From assembly GCA_003577165.1 (NCBI GenBank), contig QEUM01000009.1, positions 62,001 through 126,000 of the forward strand: DNA of 64,000 bases, read 5' to 3'. The notes under the pieces were generated by a model. That model had not been told where the DNA came from, did no database searches, and saw only the letters and a list, made by a program, of their open reading frames with translations. Numbering within the stretch: position 1 is the stretch's first letter; each line of letters opens with the position of its first letter. This stretch comes from Armatimonadota bacterium. Its GTDB lineage: Bacteria > Armatimonadota > Fimbriimonadia > Fimbriimonadales > ATM1. The translations under genes were made by a program, and so were the position numbers. Positions 9,196 to 18,929 of this stretch are shown in pieces.

Positions 9196-12021
9196 TTAGG
9201 GCCCTGGATTCAGCCACAGGATGCTTCTGCGCAAGCCGAAGCGCAGCACGAAACCGATGTCGTCATGATCCCCCATAGGCACCTCGTCGATGCCCAGCCC
9301 TCGATAGGCGACCTGCAGGTCGCTGTCCGTGGATCCCTGCCCACCATCCACCCACCGATAAGCCCACAGAATGTCTCCCTCGAACGGAATTGCCGTACAA
9401 CTGCTCCGCGTGTTCGTCCACTCGTCGTACATTCGCTTAACAAGCCAACCGCCGCGAAGGGACTTGTCGGCAATTGTGTGGGCCACATACATCTGGCCCC
9501 ACATTGCGTCGGGGTTTCGTCGGATGCCTTCAGAGAACACGTATACGCGTCCCTTCGGGCCGCCGTCACGACTCGCATCGAACACGATCGTCATGCGGCC
9601 GTCGCCCCGGGCGCCACCTGCCTCGCCTTCGACCCATTCGCTCCCCACCTCCTGTAGGCTGTCGCCTTGCCACGCATATCGAACTAACTTCCAGCGCGCG
9701 GGCCTGTCTTTGTCCTGATCCTGCGCGAGTGCGACGATGACTTCGCCAGATAGTGTGTCCAAACAGGCCCCCACCGGATTGGTGCTCTTTTGCGACAATG
9801 GCTCAAACTGACTCAGTCTTCCCGACTTCCAGACTGCATAGGACACGTCGCCCGTTTCTGGATTGCGAGCAAAGAGCGTGGGGCGAGTTCCCAGATTCGC
9901 GGCTGACAACTGCGAGCCCGGTGCAACGCTAACATCCTCAGCACGAACTTGCACGATCTGACCTGCGTCCACGCGCAACACGATCGCGCGGGCACCGGTT
10001 GCGGTCGGACAAATGACGACCACGTCTTCGCCAGCAGAATAGGCGCAGGGATCGCCCGTAAGCGCCGCATCTTTCGGTGAGAACGGCTCGCTCCACTTGC
10101 GGCCAGCAAGGAGCACGCGCACCTGAACGTCGCCAGGGTGTTCGGCGCTAATGGAGGGCGGCTCCCCCGGCTTCGGCTGATTCGCAAGTTTTCCGTACAC
10201 GATGATCGCCTGGCCGTTGTGGTTGAGCAGGAACGGTGAGGTGTGAGCCTTGTCGATTGTGTGTCGAATTCCAGCGTGCGTGCTGTAACCGTAATTCACG
10301 TCCGCGCGGACACCCTTCTCTCCGAACACGCCGTTCCAGTTCCAATCAATGAGAGTTTCCTTGCCCGCCGGCTTCAAACGAAAACGGTACGGGCCCTTCT
10401 CGAGAAACTTGACCTGTTCGTAAGGAAACGGCATCGTTTCGTCCAGGTTGGACTCATCGAGCACGTAACGACTGAGCGCACCGCGACTGAAGTGAATCGC
10501 GTCCGGCCGATCGTCGAAGTAGTAGCTGTAGGCGTAGTTCATCAACGAGGTGTAGATCGGGCAATGCGCAGGCCCCCAATGGCCCGTGTGATCGAGGCCC
10601 AGTTGATGGCCGAATTCATGCAGGAACACCGCCCAAAGAGCGTCGGCGCCACAGCCTCCCATGTCGCCGAGTTCCATGGCTTGTCCTCCCCCCCCTTTGT
10701 TGACGACCATCCAGTGCGCGATCCCCCGATGCTGCGGAGGGAGATTTGCCGGCCCTAACTCCGCCCAGCCTTTGCCGCGCGCCGCCTCGACGGGAATCGC
10801 TGGTAGGTAGATGGGATGAAACCCGATGCCGTTCGCTGTGAATTCGTCGCCCGTAGTAAGTTCCCCCATGGTTTTCGCGACGGCTGCCATGTCCTGCCGG
10901 AGTTTGTTTTCATCGACGTCGGCAATCGGCTGGACGTAGCAAACGACGTCCGGCCTCGTCGGGCTGCATCCGAGGCCAGGCAAATCGAGTTCGCGGAAGC
11001 CCTTTGTTTCCCAACCGTCCAAGAGGCCATCGTTGTCCGTGTCTCTGTTTTCCGGATCGGTGCGCAGTGCGGCCTCTTCCTCGTTCGACAGGCCATCTCG
11101 GTCGAAGTCGCGATCTCCTTCACGCAGCGCGTAAAGAACATGAATATCGTAAGCCGTGTGCTTGCCGGTGCCGTAGGAAAACGCGACCAGATCGTCAGTC
11201 CCGTCGCCATCCATGTCGCCTGTCAGCAAACGAGTCCCCGGCTCGAAGGTGGCGAGAGAGTCCACGCGCTGTGCAATTCCGTTATCGTAGACCGTGTCTC
11301 CGACCACGATCTTTCCATTCCAAATCGCAATCGCCTCTGTGGCCGATCCCTTGCGAACGAGCCGCTTCTTGCGGATGTTCGCGCTGTCCGCAACGAATGT
11401 TTCACCGGAGCCCGTCCGATAAACCCACTCCGCCCCCTCCCGCGTCGCATCGATCTCCCTTTGAGCGATCCAGTTTATGTGGGCGGGAAACTCCAGGCGT
11501 CTCACGGAGGCTCCGCCCCCCCTGAAGGCCCGGACTCCGAAGCCATTTCCCGTCGACTTCGAGACAACGAAGAATCCTGCTCTTCCTTCGATCGTCTCCG
11601 CTTCCCCAATGATCGGGTCGGTGATCGGCTCCGGCAACTTCGCGAGAAGTTCCTGAACTGAGAACACGCCTTCTGCCATTGAGCCAGCCGACAGGATTTC
11701 GCCGTTCGGGAACACACCTACGACTTCAACGCGGCCGTCGCCGTCTGCGTCTATCGTCGTCGCAGCCAGACAGTCTGCTCCAAATGACGTTCTTGCCTGT
11801 CTGCCGAACCCAGTCTTTAGCCCGTCGACGTTGGGCTGGATGTCGACGATGCTGGGCCCGGGGGGGTACACGCAGAGCAGATCAGCAAAGCCGTCTCCAT
11901 TCGCGTCTCCGGCGAGCGGAATCCTCGGAGGCGCGGCAAATCCAAAAGACCACAACTGCGGTGGCGAGAGCAGAGGTTGCGATAGGAGGGCGAACAGGAC
12001 GGCGGCTGGAGACATCACCAA
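9196..12021 (-). CDS. Large secreted metzincin-like metalloprotease with FG-GAP and calcium-binding repeats
   Basis: 941 residues with an N-terminal signal sequence. FG-GAP/VCBS-type segments ('AGDANGDGFADLLCVYP', 'TIDADGDGRVEVVGVFP', 'TGDMDGDGTDDLVAFS') suggest a beta-propeller in the first 300 residues. A thrombospondin-type-3/EF-like calcium segment follows at about 300-335 ('DFDRDGLSNEEEAALRTDP', 'RDTDNDGLLDGWE'). A zinc-protease signature comes next, with His468, Glu469, His472 and His478 (HEFGHQLGLDH), the extended metzincin motif. The C-terminal half is beta-rich and unassigned. It is probably extracellular. The target is unknown. The gene sits between kdsA and the GH4 gene on the same strand. 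Confidence 0.85.
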   Translation of the reverse strand: MVMSPAAVLFALLSQPLLSPPQLWSFGFAAPPRIPLAGDANGDGFADLLCVYPPGPSIVDIQPNVDGLKTGFGRQARTSFGADCLAATTIDADGDGRVEVVGVFPNGEILSAGSMAEGVFSVQELLAKLPEPITDPIIGEAETIEGRAGFFVVSKSTGNGFGVRAFRGGGASVRRLEFPAHINWIAQREIDATREGAEWVYRTGSGETFVADSANIRKKRLVRKGSATEAIAIWNGKIVVGDTVYDNGIAQRVDSLATFEPGTRLLTGDMDGDGTDDLVAFSYGTGKHTAYDIHVLYALREGDRDFDRDGLSNEEEAALRTDPENRDTDNDGLLDGWETKGFRELDLPGLGCSPTRPDVVCYVQPIADVDENKLRQDMAAVAKTMGELTTGDEFTANGIGFHPIYLPAIPVEAARGKGWAELGPANLPPQHRGIAHWMVVNKGGGGQAMELGDMGGCGADALWAVFLHEFGHQLGLDHTGHWGPAHCPIYTSLMNYAYSYYFDDRPDAIHFSRGALSRYVLDESNLDETMPFPYEQVKFLEKGPYRFRLKPAGKETLIDWNWNGVFGEKGVRADVNYGYSTHAGIRHTIDKAHTSPFLLNHNGQAIIVYGKLANQPKPGEPPSISAEHPGDVQVRVLLAGRKWSEPFSPKDAALTGDPCAYSAGEDVVVICPTATGARAIVLRVDAGQIVQVRAEDVSVAPGSQLSAANLGTRPTLFARNPETGDVSYAVWKSGRLSQFEPLSQKSTNPVGACLDTLSGEVIVALAQDQDKDRPARWKLVRYAWQGDSLQEVGSEWVEGEAGGARGDGRMTIVFDASRDGGPKGRVYVFSEGIRRNPDAMWGQMYVAHTIADKSLRGGWLVKRMYDEWTNTRSSCTAIPFEGDILWAYRWVDGGQGSTDSDLQVAYRGLGIDEVPMGDHDDIGFVLRFGLRRSILWLNPGP

Positions 12022-12045
12022 CGCGTCCGGTTCTACGAGGTTGCG

Positions 12046-12879
12046 TTACCTTCCTTCCGAAGACGCGTCCCAAATCCGCTTTAGGCGGCTCAAAAGCGGA
12101 CGAGCCTCAGAGAGCGGCCACTGTGTCGCTGCGTCGCTCAACGCCCTTTCCGGATCCGGGTGAACTTCCATAAAGAGCGCGTCGATTCCGACCCCGACGG
12201 CCGCAGCGGCAAGGTGCGGGATGGAGTCACGGTCGCCGCCGCTCGAGTTCCCAAGTCCTCCGGGCTTCTGCGCGCTGTGCGTCGCGTCGAAGCAAACCGG
12301 GCAACCGAACGACCGCATCACCGGGAGACCCGTCATGTCCACGACAAGCGCGTTGTATCCGAACGATGTTCCGCGCTCTGTGAGCATGATTCCGTTAGCG
12401 CCGGCTGCACTCAGTTTCTCGACGATGTTTTTCGCATCCCACGGCGCGAGAAACTGTCCCTTCTTCACGTTGACCGGTTTCCCGGTTGCGGCGCAAGCTT
12501 CCAAGAGATCCGTTTGTCGGCACAGGAACGCCGGGATCTGTAATAGATCAACGGCCGACGCCACTTCATCCGCCTGCGAAGGGAGGTGCACGTCCGTCGT
12601 CGTCGGGACGCCGAATTCGTCGGAAATCTCGCTGAGGATTCTCAGGCCCTCCTCCATCCCCGGCCCTCGTCGGCTCGCGCCGCTGCTTCGATTCGCTTTG
12701 TCGAAGGAGGCTTTGAAGATGTACGAGTAGCCCAAGTCGCCGCACAACGCGGCCAGAGTGTCCGCAACGTGCCGGCAGAGGTCGAGGGACTCGGCCATGC
12801 ACGGCCCCGCAATCAGGACCGGCAAGCCCGTGCCGATCGTAACGCCTCCTGCCCGTACCGGGTTCACCGCAATGCCCAC
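12046..12879 (-). CDS. kdsA: 3-deoxy-8-phosphooctulonate synthase KdsA
   Basis: A 277-residue aldolase that condenses phosphoenolpyruvate with arabinose-5-phosphate to make KDO-8-phosphate, the precursor of the LPS inner-core sugar. Family signatures are intact: [26 protein letters not shown], '[12 protein letters not shown]', '[14 protein letters not shown]', '[13 protein letters not shown]' and '[13 protein letters not shown]'. A cysteine in the IAGPC motif suggests the metal-dependent class. With lptD and the LptF/LptG permease nearby, it indicates that the organism makes KDO-containing LPS. It ends 25 bases before the metalloprotease gene. Confidence 0.95.
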   Translation of the reverse strand: MGIAVNPVRAGGVTIGTGLPVLIAGPCMAESLDLCRHVADTLAALCGDLGYSYIFKASFDKANRSSGASRRGPGMEEGLRILSEISDEFGVPTTTDVHLPSQADEVASAVDLLQIPAFLCRQTDLLEACAATGKPVNVKKGQFLAPWDAKNIVEKLSAAGANGIMLTERGTSFGYNALVVDMTGLPVMRSFGCPVCFDATHSAQKPGGLGNSSGGDRDSIPHLAAAAVGVGIDALFMEVHPDPERALSDAATQWPLSEARPLLSRLKRIWDASSEGR

Positions 12880-12895
12880 CGGAGCATTTTAGCGG

Positions 12896-14848
12896 CTATC
12901 TTGACGCCACCATTCGCGCAGATTCGAGACCCGACCGAAGAAACTCGAGGAACGCCTCCTCATTTCGCGTCGATCCCTCGAACCACTTGACCACTCTGCC
13001 GTCCTGGGCCACGATGACGTAGACGGGGAGCGTCAAGACACCGGTCATCTGATCTCGCAATTTGCGATTACTCTCGTCCGTGGGAGTGCCGCCGTCTGTG
13101 AAGAGTTCGACGGCGATGAAGTTGTCGAGCGCATTCTTAACCGCCGGACGCGGGAACATGTTCTGCTCCATCCACCGGCAATTCGTGCATGTGTAGCCCG
13201 TGAAGTTGACGAATATGGGCCGGCCCGCAGACGCCGCCTGCTGTTTCGCGGCGTCGAAGTTGTAGACCCACTTCACAGCCTGATCACCCGTAGCGGCGCG
13301 CCCAGGGTACGGATCAGGCGGCAGAAATGCGCTGAACTCGCCAAGAGGCGCGCCGTTCAAGGAGGCAAGGCAGTAGCCACCAACTCCGGCCATCGCCAAT
13401 CCGAGCACCCGCCTACCAATGCCGATCTTCGGGCCGTTCGGCGCCGTGGGCAGGGCGATCCACCCCATGAGGTAGAGGGCGGCCACGAGAGCGACGATCG
13501 CCCAAATCGCAACGAACACGGGCCGCGTGAGCATTCCCAAGTGCCACACGAGATCGGCATTGGAAGCGAACTTGACGGCGGCGGCGATTTCGATGAACCC
13601 CATGAACACTTTCACCGACGACATCCATGATCCGGACTTCGGCAGTTTCGCAAGGCTTTGGGGGAACAGCGCCAGAAGGAAGAACGGCGTCGCGAACGCA
13701 AGGCTGAATCCGATCATTCCCATGAGCGGATAGAAGAACTCCTTCGTCGCGAGCGCAAGGATCGTCCCGACGAACGGAACGGTGCAGGTCATCGAAGTAA
13801 TCGCCGCAGTCACTCCCATGAACAGAGGTCCTGCGAATCCGCCGCGTCGGGTGCCGGACTGTGCCCTGTTCAGAAGAAAACTGGGCATCCGAATCTCGAA
13901 CACGCCGAATAGGTTAAGCGCGAACACAACGAACAGAATCGCGATCACCAGATTCAAGATCGGATTCGTGGCGAGGTCCTGAGTGCCGCTCGCCCCGAAG
14001 AGCAGGGTGACGGCGAAGCCGATGATCGTGAAGGTGCTGATGATTCCGATCGAAAACGCGAACGCTCCTCGCAGATTCGATCCTCCCTCCGTGCTCACCG
14101 GTTTTGCGAAGTAACTGACGGTAATCGGAATCATCGGGAATACGCACGGCGTGAGGAGTGACAAAAGTCCGAGAGTCGCAGCGAGGCGCAAGAAAGCGAG
14201 CAGTCCTTCCGACCGGGCCTTTTCAACCTGTTTCGAGACGTCGCCCTCGCCAGATTCCAACTGCGCCGCCTGCTTTCCGTCCTGTCCAGCGGAAGGCGCC
14301 GCTTGGCCCGCGACGTGGCCCTCGGGCTGCTCGGGCACGGCTGTGATGGGACTCGTCCGGTCGGGCCTCGCGGGGCCTGAGCCAGGGGTGAAAGTAAAGG
14401 TAACCGGTGTCGTCTCCGGAATCGCGCAACTCGTGTCATTGCACGCCTGCCATCGGACGTTTACGATTACTTTCTGCGCGCCCTCGATCTTGGCGCCCAG
14501 TTGAACCGGAAGAGCGAAGGCGGTCGCTCCCTTGTGATAACCGACGCGGATTCCAAAATTCGGGTCGTCGGCCTCGATCGGCTGCGGCTGGATCGCCTCC
14601 CCATTCGGCTTCAGCACGCTCGTGTCGGGAAGCGTTATCTCTGTGGCAATTGGGCCGCCGGTCTGCTTCATCGCATAGATGTGCCACCCGTCCTTGATCT
14701 TCCCGGTGACGACGATCTGTGCACTCTCGCCGGGCCGAGCATCGCCGGGGATCAGGCTCGCGGACCAACTGACAATCGGATCTGGCGCACCCACGCTCCA
14801 CGACCAGGCGAAGAGCGCGCAGAGCGCAATGAGGAATCGAGACACCAT
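12896..14848 (-). CDS. dsbD: Thiol:disulfide interchange protein DsbD
   Basis: 650 residues in the full three-domain order. A signal peptide and DsbD-alpha immunoglobulin-like domain (about 25-150, with the Cys pair 'CNDTSCAIPE') are followed by a Pro/Gln-rich linker. A multi-helix transmembrane electron-transfer domain comes next ('LLSLLTPCVFPMIPITVSYF', 'ITSMTCTVPFVGTILAL', each with the expected Cys), and a C-terminal thioredoxin domain ends the protein with a CxxC site near 555 ('GYTCTNCRWMEQNMF'). It would carry reducing power from cytoplasmic thioredoxin to the periplasm. It is followed upstream by a gene for a lone DsbD-alpha-like domain, 7 bases away. Confidence 0.95.
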   Translation of the reverse strand: MVSRFLIALCALFAWSWSVGAPDPIVSWSASLIPGDARPGESAQIVVTGKIKDGWHIYAMKQTGGPIATEITLPDTSVLKPNGEAIQPQPIEADDPNFGIRVGYHKGATAFALPVQLGAKIEGAQKVIVNVRWQACNDTSCAIPETTPVTFTFTPGSGPARPDRTSPITAVPEQPEGHVAGQAAPSAGQDGKQAAQLESGEGDVSKQVEKARSEGLLAFLRLAATLGLLSLLTPCVFPMIPITVSYFAKPVSTEGGSNLRGAFAFSIGIISTFTIIGFAVTLLFGASGTQDLATNPILNLVIAILFVVFALNLFGVFEIRMPSFLLNRAQSGTRRGGFAGPLFMGVTAAITSMTCTVPFVGTILALATKEFFYPLMGMIGFSLAFATPFFLLALFPQSLAKLPKSGSWMSSVKVFMGFIEIAAAVKFASNADLVWHLGMLTRPVFVAIWAIVALVAALYLMGWIALPTAPNGPKIGIGRRVLGLAMAGVGGYCLASLNGAPLGEFSAFLPPDPYPGRAATGDQAVKWVYNFDAAKQQAASAGRPIFVNFTGYTCTNCRWMEQNMFPRPAVKNALDNFIAVELFTDGGTPTDESNRKLRDQMTGVLTLPVYVIVAQDGRVVKWFEGSTRNEEAFLEFLRSGLESARMVASR

Positions 14849-14855
14849 TATCTGC

Positions 14856-15320
14856 CTACTTAACGGTGACGGTCGCCGTGACTGTTTTTGAGTCCGGGCG
14901 CAGGCAGGTGGAATCGTCGCAAAGTTGATAATCGACCTGCATCTTGAGGGTCGTCCGCCCCTTCTTCGCTTTCGACGGGACAGTGATGGTGACCGGGACC
15001 TTGACCGTGCCTTCGTAGACCATGACAGTTCCCTCTTGTCCGGCGACCTCCAGGGGCTTGCCCGCAGGGTAGGAGGCCTTGAAGCCGAAACCGGAGTTGA
15101 GGCCCTTTAAGTTGAAGGCGTGGAATCCGTCCGGCGCCGGCGGCGCGTAGGCATGCCAGCCCGCGGGGATCGTGACGGTCGCCGTCCCCCGCACGGACTT
15201 CCCGGCCACCACCGTGCTGGAGGCTAAGGTCAGCTTGGCTGTCACAACCGGCTCCATGGAACCTGCGGGCGAAAACAGGAGCGCGCCGAGGAGTAACTTG
15301 ATAATCCCGGTACTGAGCAT
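14856..15320 (-). CDS. Secreted single-domain DsbD-alpha-like protein
   Basis: About 154 residues from ATG 15320, chosen because it starts the hydrophobic leader (MLSTGIIKLLLGALLFSP). The mature part resembles the N-terminal domain of DsbD: 'IPAGWHAYAPPAPDGFHAF' and a Cys pair 'QLCDDSTCLRP', matching the CNDTSC pair of the neighbouring DsbD. Stop and next start are 7 bases apart, so it is almost surely co-expressed with dsbD. It may be a soluble partner or electron acceptor of DsbD, which is inference. An ATG at 15344 would add eight residues before the leader. Confidence 0.82.
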   Translation of the reverse strand: MLSTGIIKLLLGALLFSPAGSMEPVVTAKLTLASSTVVAGKSVRGTATVTIPAGWHAYAPPAPDGFHAFNLKGLNSGFGFKASYPAGKPLEVAGQEGTVMVYEGTVKVPVTITVPSKAKKGRTTLKMQVDYQLCDDSTCLRPDSKTVTATVTVK

Positions 15321-15397
15321 GTGTTTGATTATGGTGCCGGGCACGAATCGCGCGCGGCCCTCTCGTGGTTAACGTTTAGAAAGCCGATCCGGGTTCC

Positions 15398-16384
15398 TCA
15401 GGGCACGCCCACCGAGGCGCCCGTGCGTCCGCTCTCGAACGCCGCCTCGAGGATCCCAATGGCAATTCGGACTTCAGCAGGATCAACGGCGATCTTCTCG
15501 CCCTCGTTCAGATGGGCGCTCAGGTTCGAGTAGAAGTTCGCCCACTTGCCCTTCTCCACGTCGACCGACAGGTCGCCGCTCACGCCGGAGAACACGCCTT
15601 TCAGTTGAGCGGTTTCCCAGTCCGGCATCTTGAGGGCCGCCGAGTGCCCCCGCACCAGCCACCGCGGCCGAGTGAAGTGACTGACGCAACCCACGTCAAT
15701 CTGGGCCATCACGCTGTTGTCGAACAGCACGGAGATCGTCGTTTGCGTCTCGATGTCGACCGCATGGCCGCCGGAGTGAAAGGTCGCAAACACCTGCTTT
15801 GGACGCGAAGGGAGCATCAGTTGAACGAGTTGATCGGCAAGGTGCGCTCCCCAGTCGTACACCATCCCACCGCCGCGCTTCTTCTCTCCCCGCCAACCGG
15901 CCGGAAACCACCAACCGTTCACGCTTGACTCGATCGAGAAAACCTCACCTAACAGGCCACTCTCCATTACCCGCCGCACTGTCAAGTAGTCGCCGTCCCA
16001 TCTTCGGTTCTGGTAGACGGTCAGCAAACGGTTCGCTGCGGCGGCCGCTTCGATCATCTCGTCCGCCTCCTTCGTGTTGAGGCACATGACCTTCTCGGTG
16101 ACTACGTGCTTCCCTGCGCGACTGGCTTGGACGCTCAAAGGCGCGTGCGTGTCGTGAGGCGTTATGAGGACAACGAGATCGACTCCGTCGTCCGCCAACA
16201 TCTGGTCATACGAATCGTAAATGACGGCGCCAGGCTGCTCCTCGGAGGCCGCGCTTCGGCGGGCAGGATCGACATCGAAGACACCGTGAACCTCGAGCCC
16301 TGGTGTTGCGCGAATCGCGTCGGCGTGATGCTTGCCCATCGCGAACTGTCCGCCGTAACCGACTAATCCGATCCTAATTGCCAA
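15398..16384 (-). CDS. Gfo/Idh/MocA-family oxidoreductase
   Basis: About 328 residues from a TTG at 16384, the nearest plausible start to the dinucleotide fold (IRIGLVGYGGQFAMGKHHADAI). An ATG at 16459 would add 25 residues but places the start inside the spacer to the divergent peptidase gene. The Rossmann fold is followed by the alpha/beta substrate domain ('YDWGAHLADQLVQLMLPSRP'). The usual Glu-Lys-Pro catalytic triplet reads Glu-Lys-Val here ('KHVVTEKVMCLNTKEADEM'). It is probably an NAD(P)-dependent sugar or polyol dehydrogenase. Substrate is not deducible. Confidence 0.88.
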   Translation of the reverse strand: MAIRIGLVGYGGQFAMGKHHADAIRATPGLEVHGVFDVDPARRSAASEEQPGAVIYDSYDQMLADDGVDLVVLITPHDTHAPLSVQASRAGKHVVTEKVMCLNTKEADEMIEAAAAANRLLTVYQNRRWDGDYLTVRRVMESGLLGEVFSIESSVNGWWFPAGWRGEKKRGGGMVYDWGAHLADQLVQLMLPSRPKQVFATFHSGGHAVDIETQTTISVLFDNSVMAQIDVGCVSHFTRPRWLVRGHSAALKMPDWETAQLKGVFSGVSGDLSVDVEKGKWANFYSNLSAHLNEGEKIAVDPAEVRIAIGILEAAFESGRTGASVGVP

Positions 16385-16466
16385 AACGCCGACCTTTGGC
16401 CCGAAGGGCCGGCGGATTCTACCGAAAGGCAGGGACCGCGAGATAGACGGGTGCCACAATGGCGAG

Positions 16467-18929
16467 ATGCTCTGTGCCGCCCTTGCGCTGCTCGCGATTC
16501 AGCCCCAGCAGCCGTTCGATTTCTATGGCTTCGGCCCTTATGATCCGAACATCCCCAAGCCCGAGTCCATCTTGGGCTACGGCCCCGGGGAGCGACACAC
16601 GACGTTCGCTCAGCAAGAAGAGGTCATCGGACGGCTTGCAGCTTCGGCGCCGGACCGGATCGCAGTGAGGCGCTTCGGCAAGTCGACGGAGGGTAGGTCG
16701 CTTCGAATCGTCGCGATCTCTTCTCCCAAGAACATGGGCCGCCTGGACGAGATCCGCGAGGCCAACCAACGGATCGCCAACGGCGAGGACCCACAGGGAG
16801 AGGTGCCCGCGATCATCTGGATCAACCAGTGCATTCACGGCGATGAGACCGCCTCATTCGAATCGTCAATGTGGCTGATCTACACTCTCGCGGCGTCCAG
16901 ATCGCGCTTCGTCGAGAACGCGCTGGAGAACGCAGTCGTCATCGTCAACCCGAGTTACAACCCGGATGGCCACGAACGATTCGCCGTTTGGTTCAATTCC
17001 GTCGCTGTCGGCACTCCGAATCGCGCGGCTCCGGAACACAGCCCTCCACCCGCAGTGCAGGGGCGCGTCAACCACTATCGTTTTGATTTGAATCGCGACC
17101 GAATCGCGATGTCGCAGGTCGAGTCAGTTGCTGAGGCCGCCGAATATCGGCGATGGAACCCGCACGTGTACGTGGACCAGCACGGCGAAGTCTCGACTTA
17201 CTTCTTCCCGCCGAATCCAATGGCGGTCAATGCAAACATCGATCGTCAAAGGCTGCACTACTGGACGGAGATCTTGGGCCGGGCAACTGCGCACGCCTTT
17301 GACCAACAAGGCTGGACTTACTTTATCCGAGACACGTTCGACATCTACTATGCCGGCTACCTCGACAGTTGGACGGCCCTGTCAGGCGCGATCGGCATGA
17401 CCCATGAAACGGACGGCGGAAGCAACCTCGTCACCACGCGCGAGGACGGCACCGAAGTCACGCTCCGCGACGGCATGGCGAAGCACTTCACGAGCGCAAT
17501 CTCCGTTGTCGCCGAGTCTGCGAGGCAACGAAGCGAGTTGGTCGGCTCATTCGCGCGATTCAAGGCGAAGGCAGCGGACGGTTCGCATGCAGGCAAGTTC
17601 GCGCGGGTCGTGTTGTCCTGCTCGGACCCGAGACCTCTGCTCCGTCTTGCCGACCAACTCGATAAGCAGGGCATTCAGTACAAGTGGCTGCAAGAACCAT
17701 TCGAGCAGCTAGATGCCCACGACTATTGGTCCGATACAGTCGGCAAGGCGACGTTCCCGCGCGGTTCCTTTGTCATCGACATGGCGCAGCCGTTCGGACA
17801 ACTCGCGAAGGCGCTCCTGGAACCCCACTCCGATTTCGAGCCTGAGTTCGTGAAACTGATGAATCAGCCCGAACTCTTCGACGTTCGGGAGGGGGGGGAA
17901 AGCGGAGGGTTCTACGATTTGACGGCCTGGGCGCTTCCCTACGCCCACTCGGTGCACGCTTCGTGGTGTGAGAGCGCCCCCCCGGTCAAGACCGGCCCGG
18001 CGCCATCGGTCGAGAAGCAGACCCCGTCGGGAGGCTCTGTCGGCTGGGTGATCGCCTACACAGATAGAGAGGACGCCCTCGGCGTGATGAGCCTGATGCG
18101 CAGCGGCGTACGAGTGCGAGTGGCCACGCAAACGATGCGCCTCGACGGCAACACCGTGCGGCCGGGCGAGTTCATCGTCCTGCGCGGACGAAACGATTCG
18201 GATGCGGGCCAGAAGATTGCAGCAGCTGCGGACAAGTTCGGCCTTCGCGTCCGGCCGCTCGACTCAGGCTTCCCTTCCGCGGGCCGTGCAGGGCCGGGAT
18301 CCGACGCCACCGCGCCTCTCCAAAGTCCGAAGATCGCCCTCGCATTCTCCGGCGGTTACGGTGGGGTTTGGCACCTGTTGGAGACGACCCTCAAACTTCC
18401 ATTTACGCCGGTGGCAAACGTCGGCGCGCTCGATCTGTCCGAGTTCAACACGATTCTCCTACCGTCGACAGGCGGCGCGAGCGAAGACGCGCTCCGCGCA
18501 TGGGTCAGCGATGGCGGCAACCTGATCCTCCTCGGCTCCCGGGGGGGCGGCTTCATCATTCAAGCGTCTTCCAAGACGATGTCGAGGGGCCTGCCAGGCT
18601 CCCTGTTCCGCGCTGAGATTGACGACAAGAGCGCGCTCTCCTTCGGAAGGGCAGGTCGACCTTTCGCCGTTCCCGTCTCCGGCCGATCGCTCTTCAGTGC
18701 GGAAGGGGCGCAAGTGAAACTAAGCGCTGCGGACGGCAAAGCGACGGTGCTCTCCGGATGGACTTGGCCGGACACGCAGGCGGAGGCCGCTGGCGGAGCG
18801 TGGGTCGTACGCAGCCGTGTCGGGCAGGGCACGGTCACCCTGTTCCTCGCCGATCCTTGCGAGCGTGCCCTCTGGCCCGGCCTGCAAGACCTCCTGGTCA
18901 ACGCAATTCTGTTTGGCGGAGTCGAGTGA
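16467..18929 (+). CDS. Secreted M14-family zinc carboxypeptidase
   Basis: 820 residues with a short hydrophobic leader (MLCAALALLAIQ). The M14 fold covers roughly residues 45-350. Zinc ligands His124 and Glu127 sit in CIHGDETAS, the third ligand is His239 ('YVDQHGEVS'), and the catalytic Glu is probably Glu314 ('MTHETDGGSN'). 'NPSYNPDGHERF' is a typical M14 segment. The C-terminal 400 residues contain a glutamine-amidotransferase-like Rossmann part ('FNTILLPSTGGASEDALRAWV'), as in other long bacterial M14 proteins. It is translationally coupled through a GTGA overlap to the next gene. Whether it trims peptides or peptidoglycan cannot be told. Confidence 0.9.
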   Translation: MLCAALALLAIQPQQPFDFYGFGPYDPNIPKPESILGYGPGERHTTFAQQEEVIGRLAASAPDRIAVRRFGKSTEGRSLRIVAISSPKNMGRLDEIREANQRIANGEDPQGEVPAIIWINQCIHGDETASFESSMWLIYTLAASRSRFVENALENAVVIVNPSYNPDGHERFAVWFNSVAVGTPNRAAPEHSPPPAVQGRVNHYRFDLNRDRIAMSQVESVAEAAEYRRWNPHVYVDQHGEVSTYFFPPNPMAVNANIDRQRLHYWTEILGRATAHAFDQQGWTYFIRDTFDIYYAGYLDSWTALSGAIGMTHETDGGSNLVTTREDGTEVTLRDGMAKHFTSAISVVAESARQRSELVGSFARFKAKAADGSHAGKFARVVLSCSDPRPLLRLADQLDKQGIQYKWLQEPFEQLDAHDYWSDTVGKATFPRGSFVIDMAQPFGQLAKALLEPHSDFEPEFVKLMNQPELFDVREGGESGGFYDLTAWALPYAHSVHASWCESAPPVKTGPAPSVEKQTPSGGSVGWVIAYTDREDALGVMSLMRSGVRVRVATQTMRLDGNTVRPGEFIVLRGRNDSDAGQKIAAAADKFGLRVRPLDSGFPSAGRAGPGSDATAPLQSPKIALAFSGGYGGVWHLLETTLKLPFTPVANVGALDLSEFNTILLPSTGGASEDALRAWVSDGGNLILLGSRGGGFIIQASSKTMSRGLPGSLFRAEIDDKSALSFGRAGRPFAVPVSGRSLFSAEGAQVKLSAADGKATVLSGWTWPDTQAEAAGGAWVVRSRVGQGTVTLFLADPCERALWPGLQDLLVNAILFGGVE

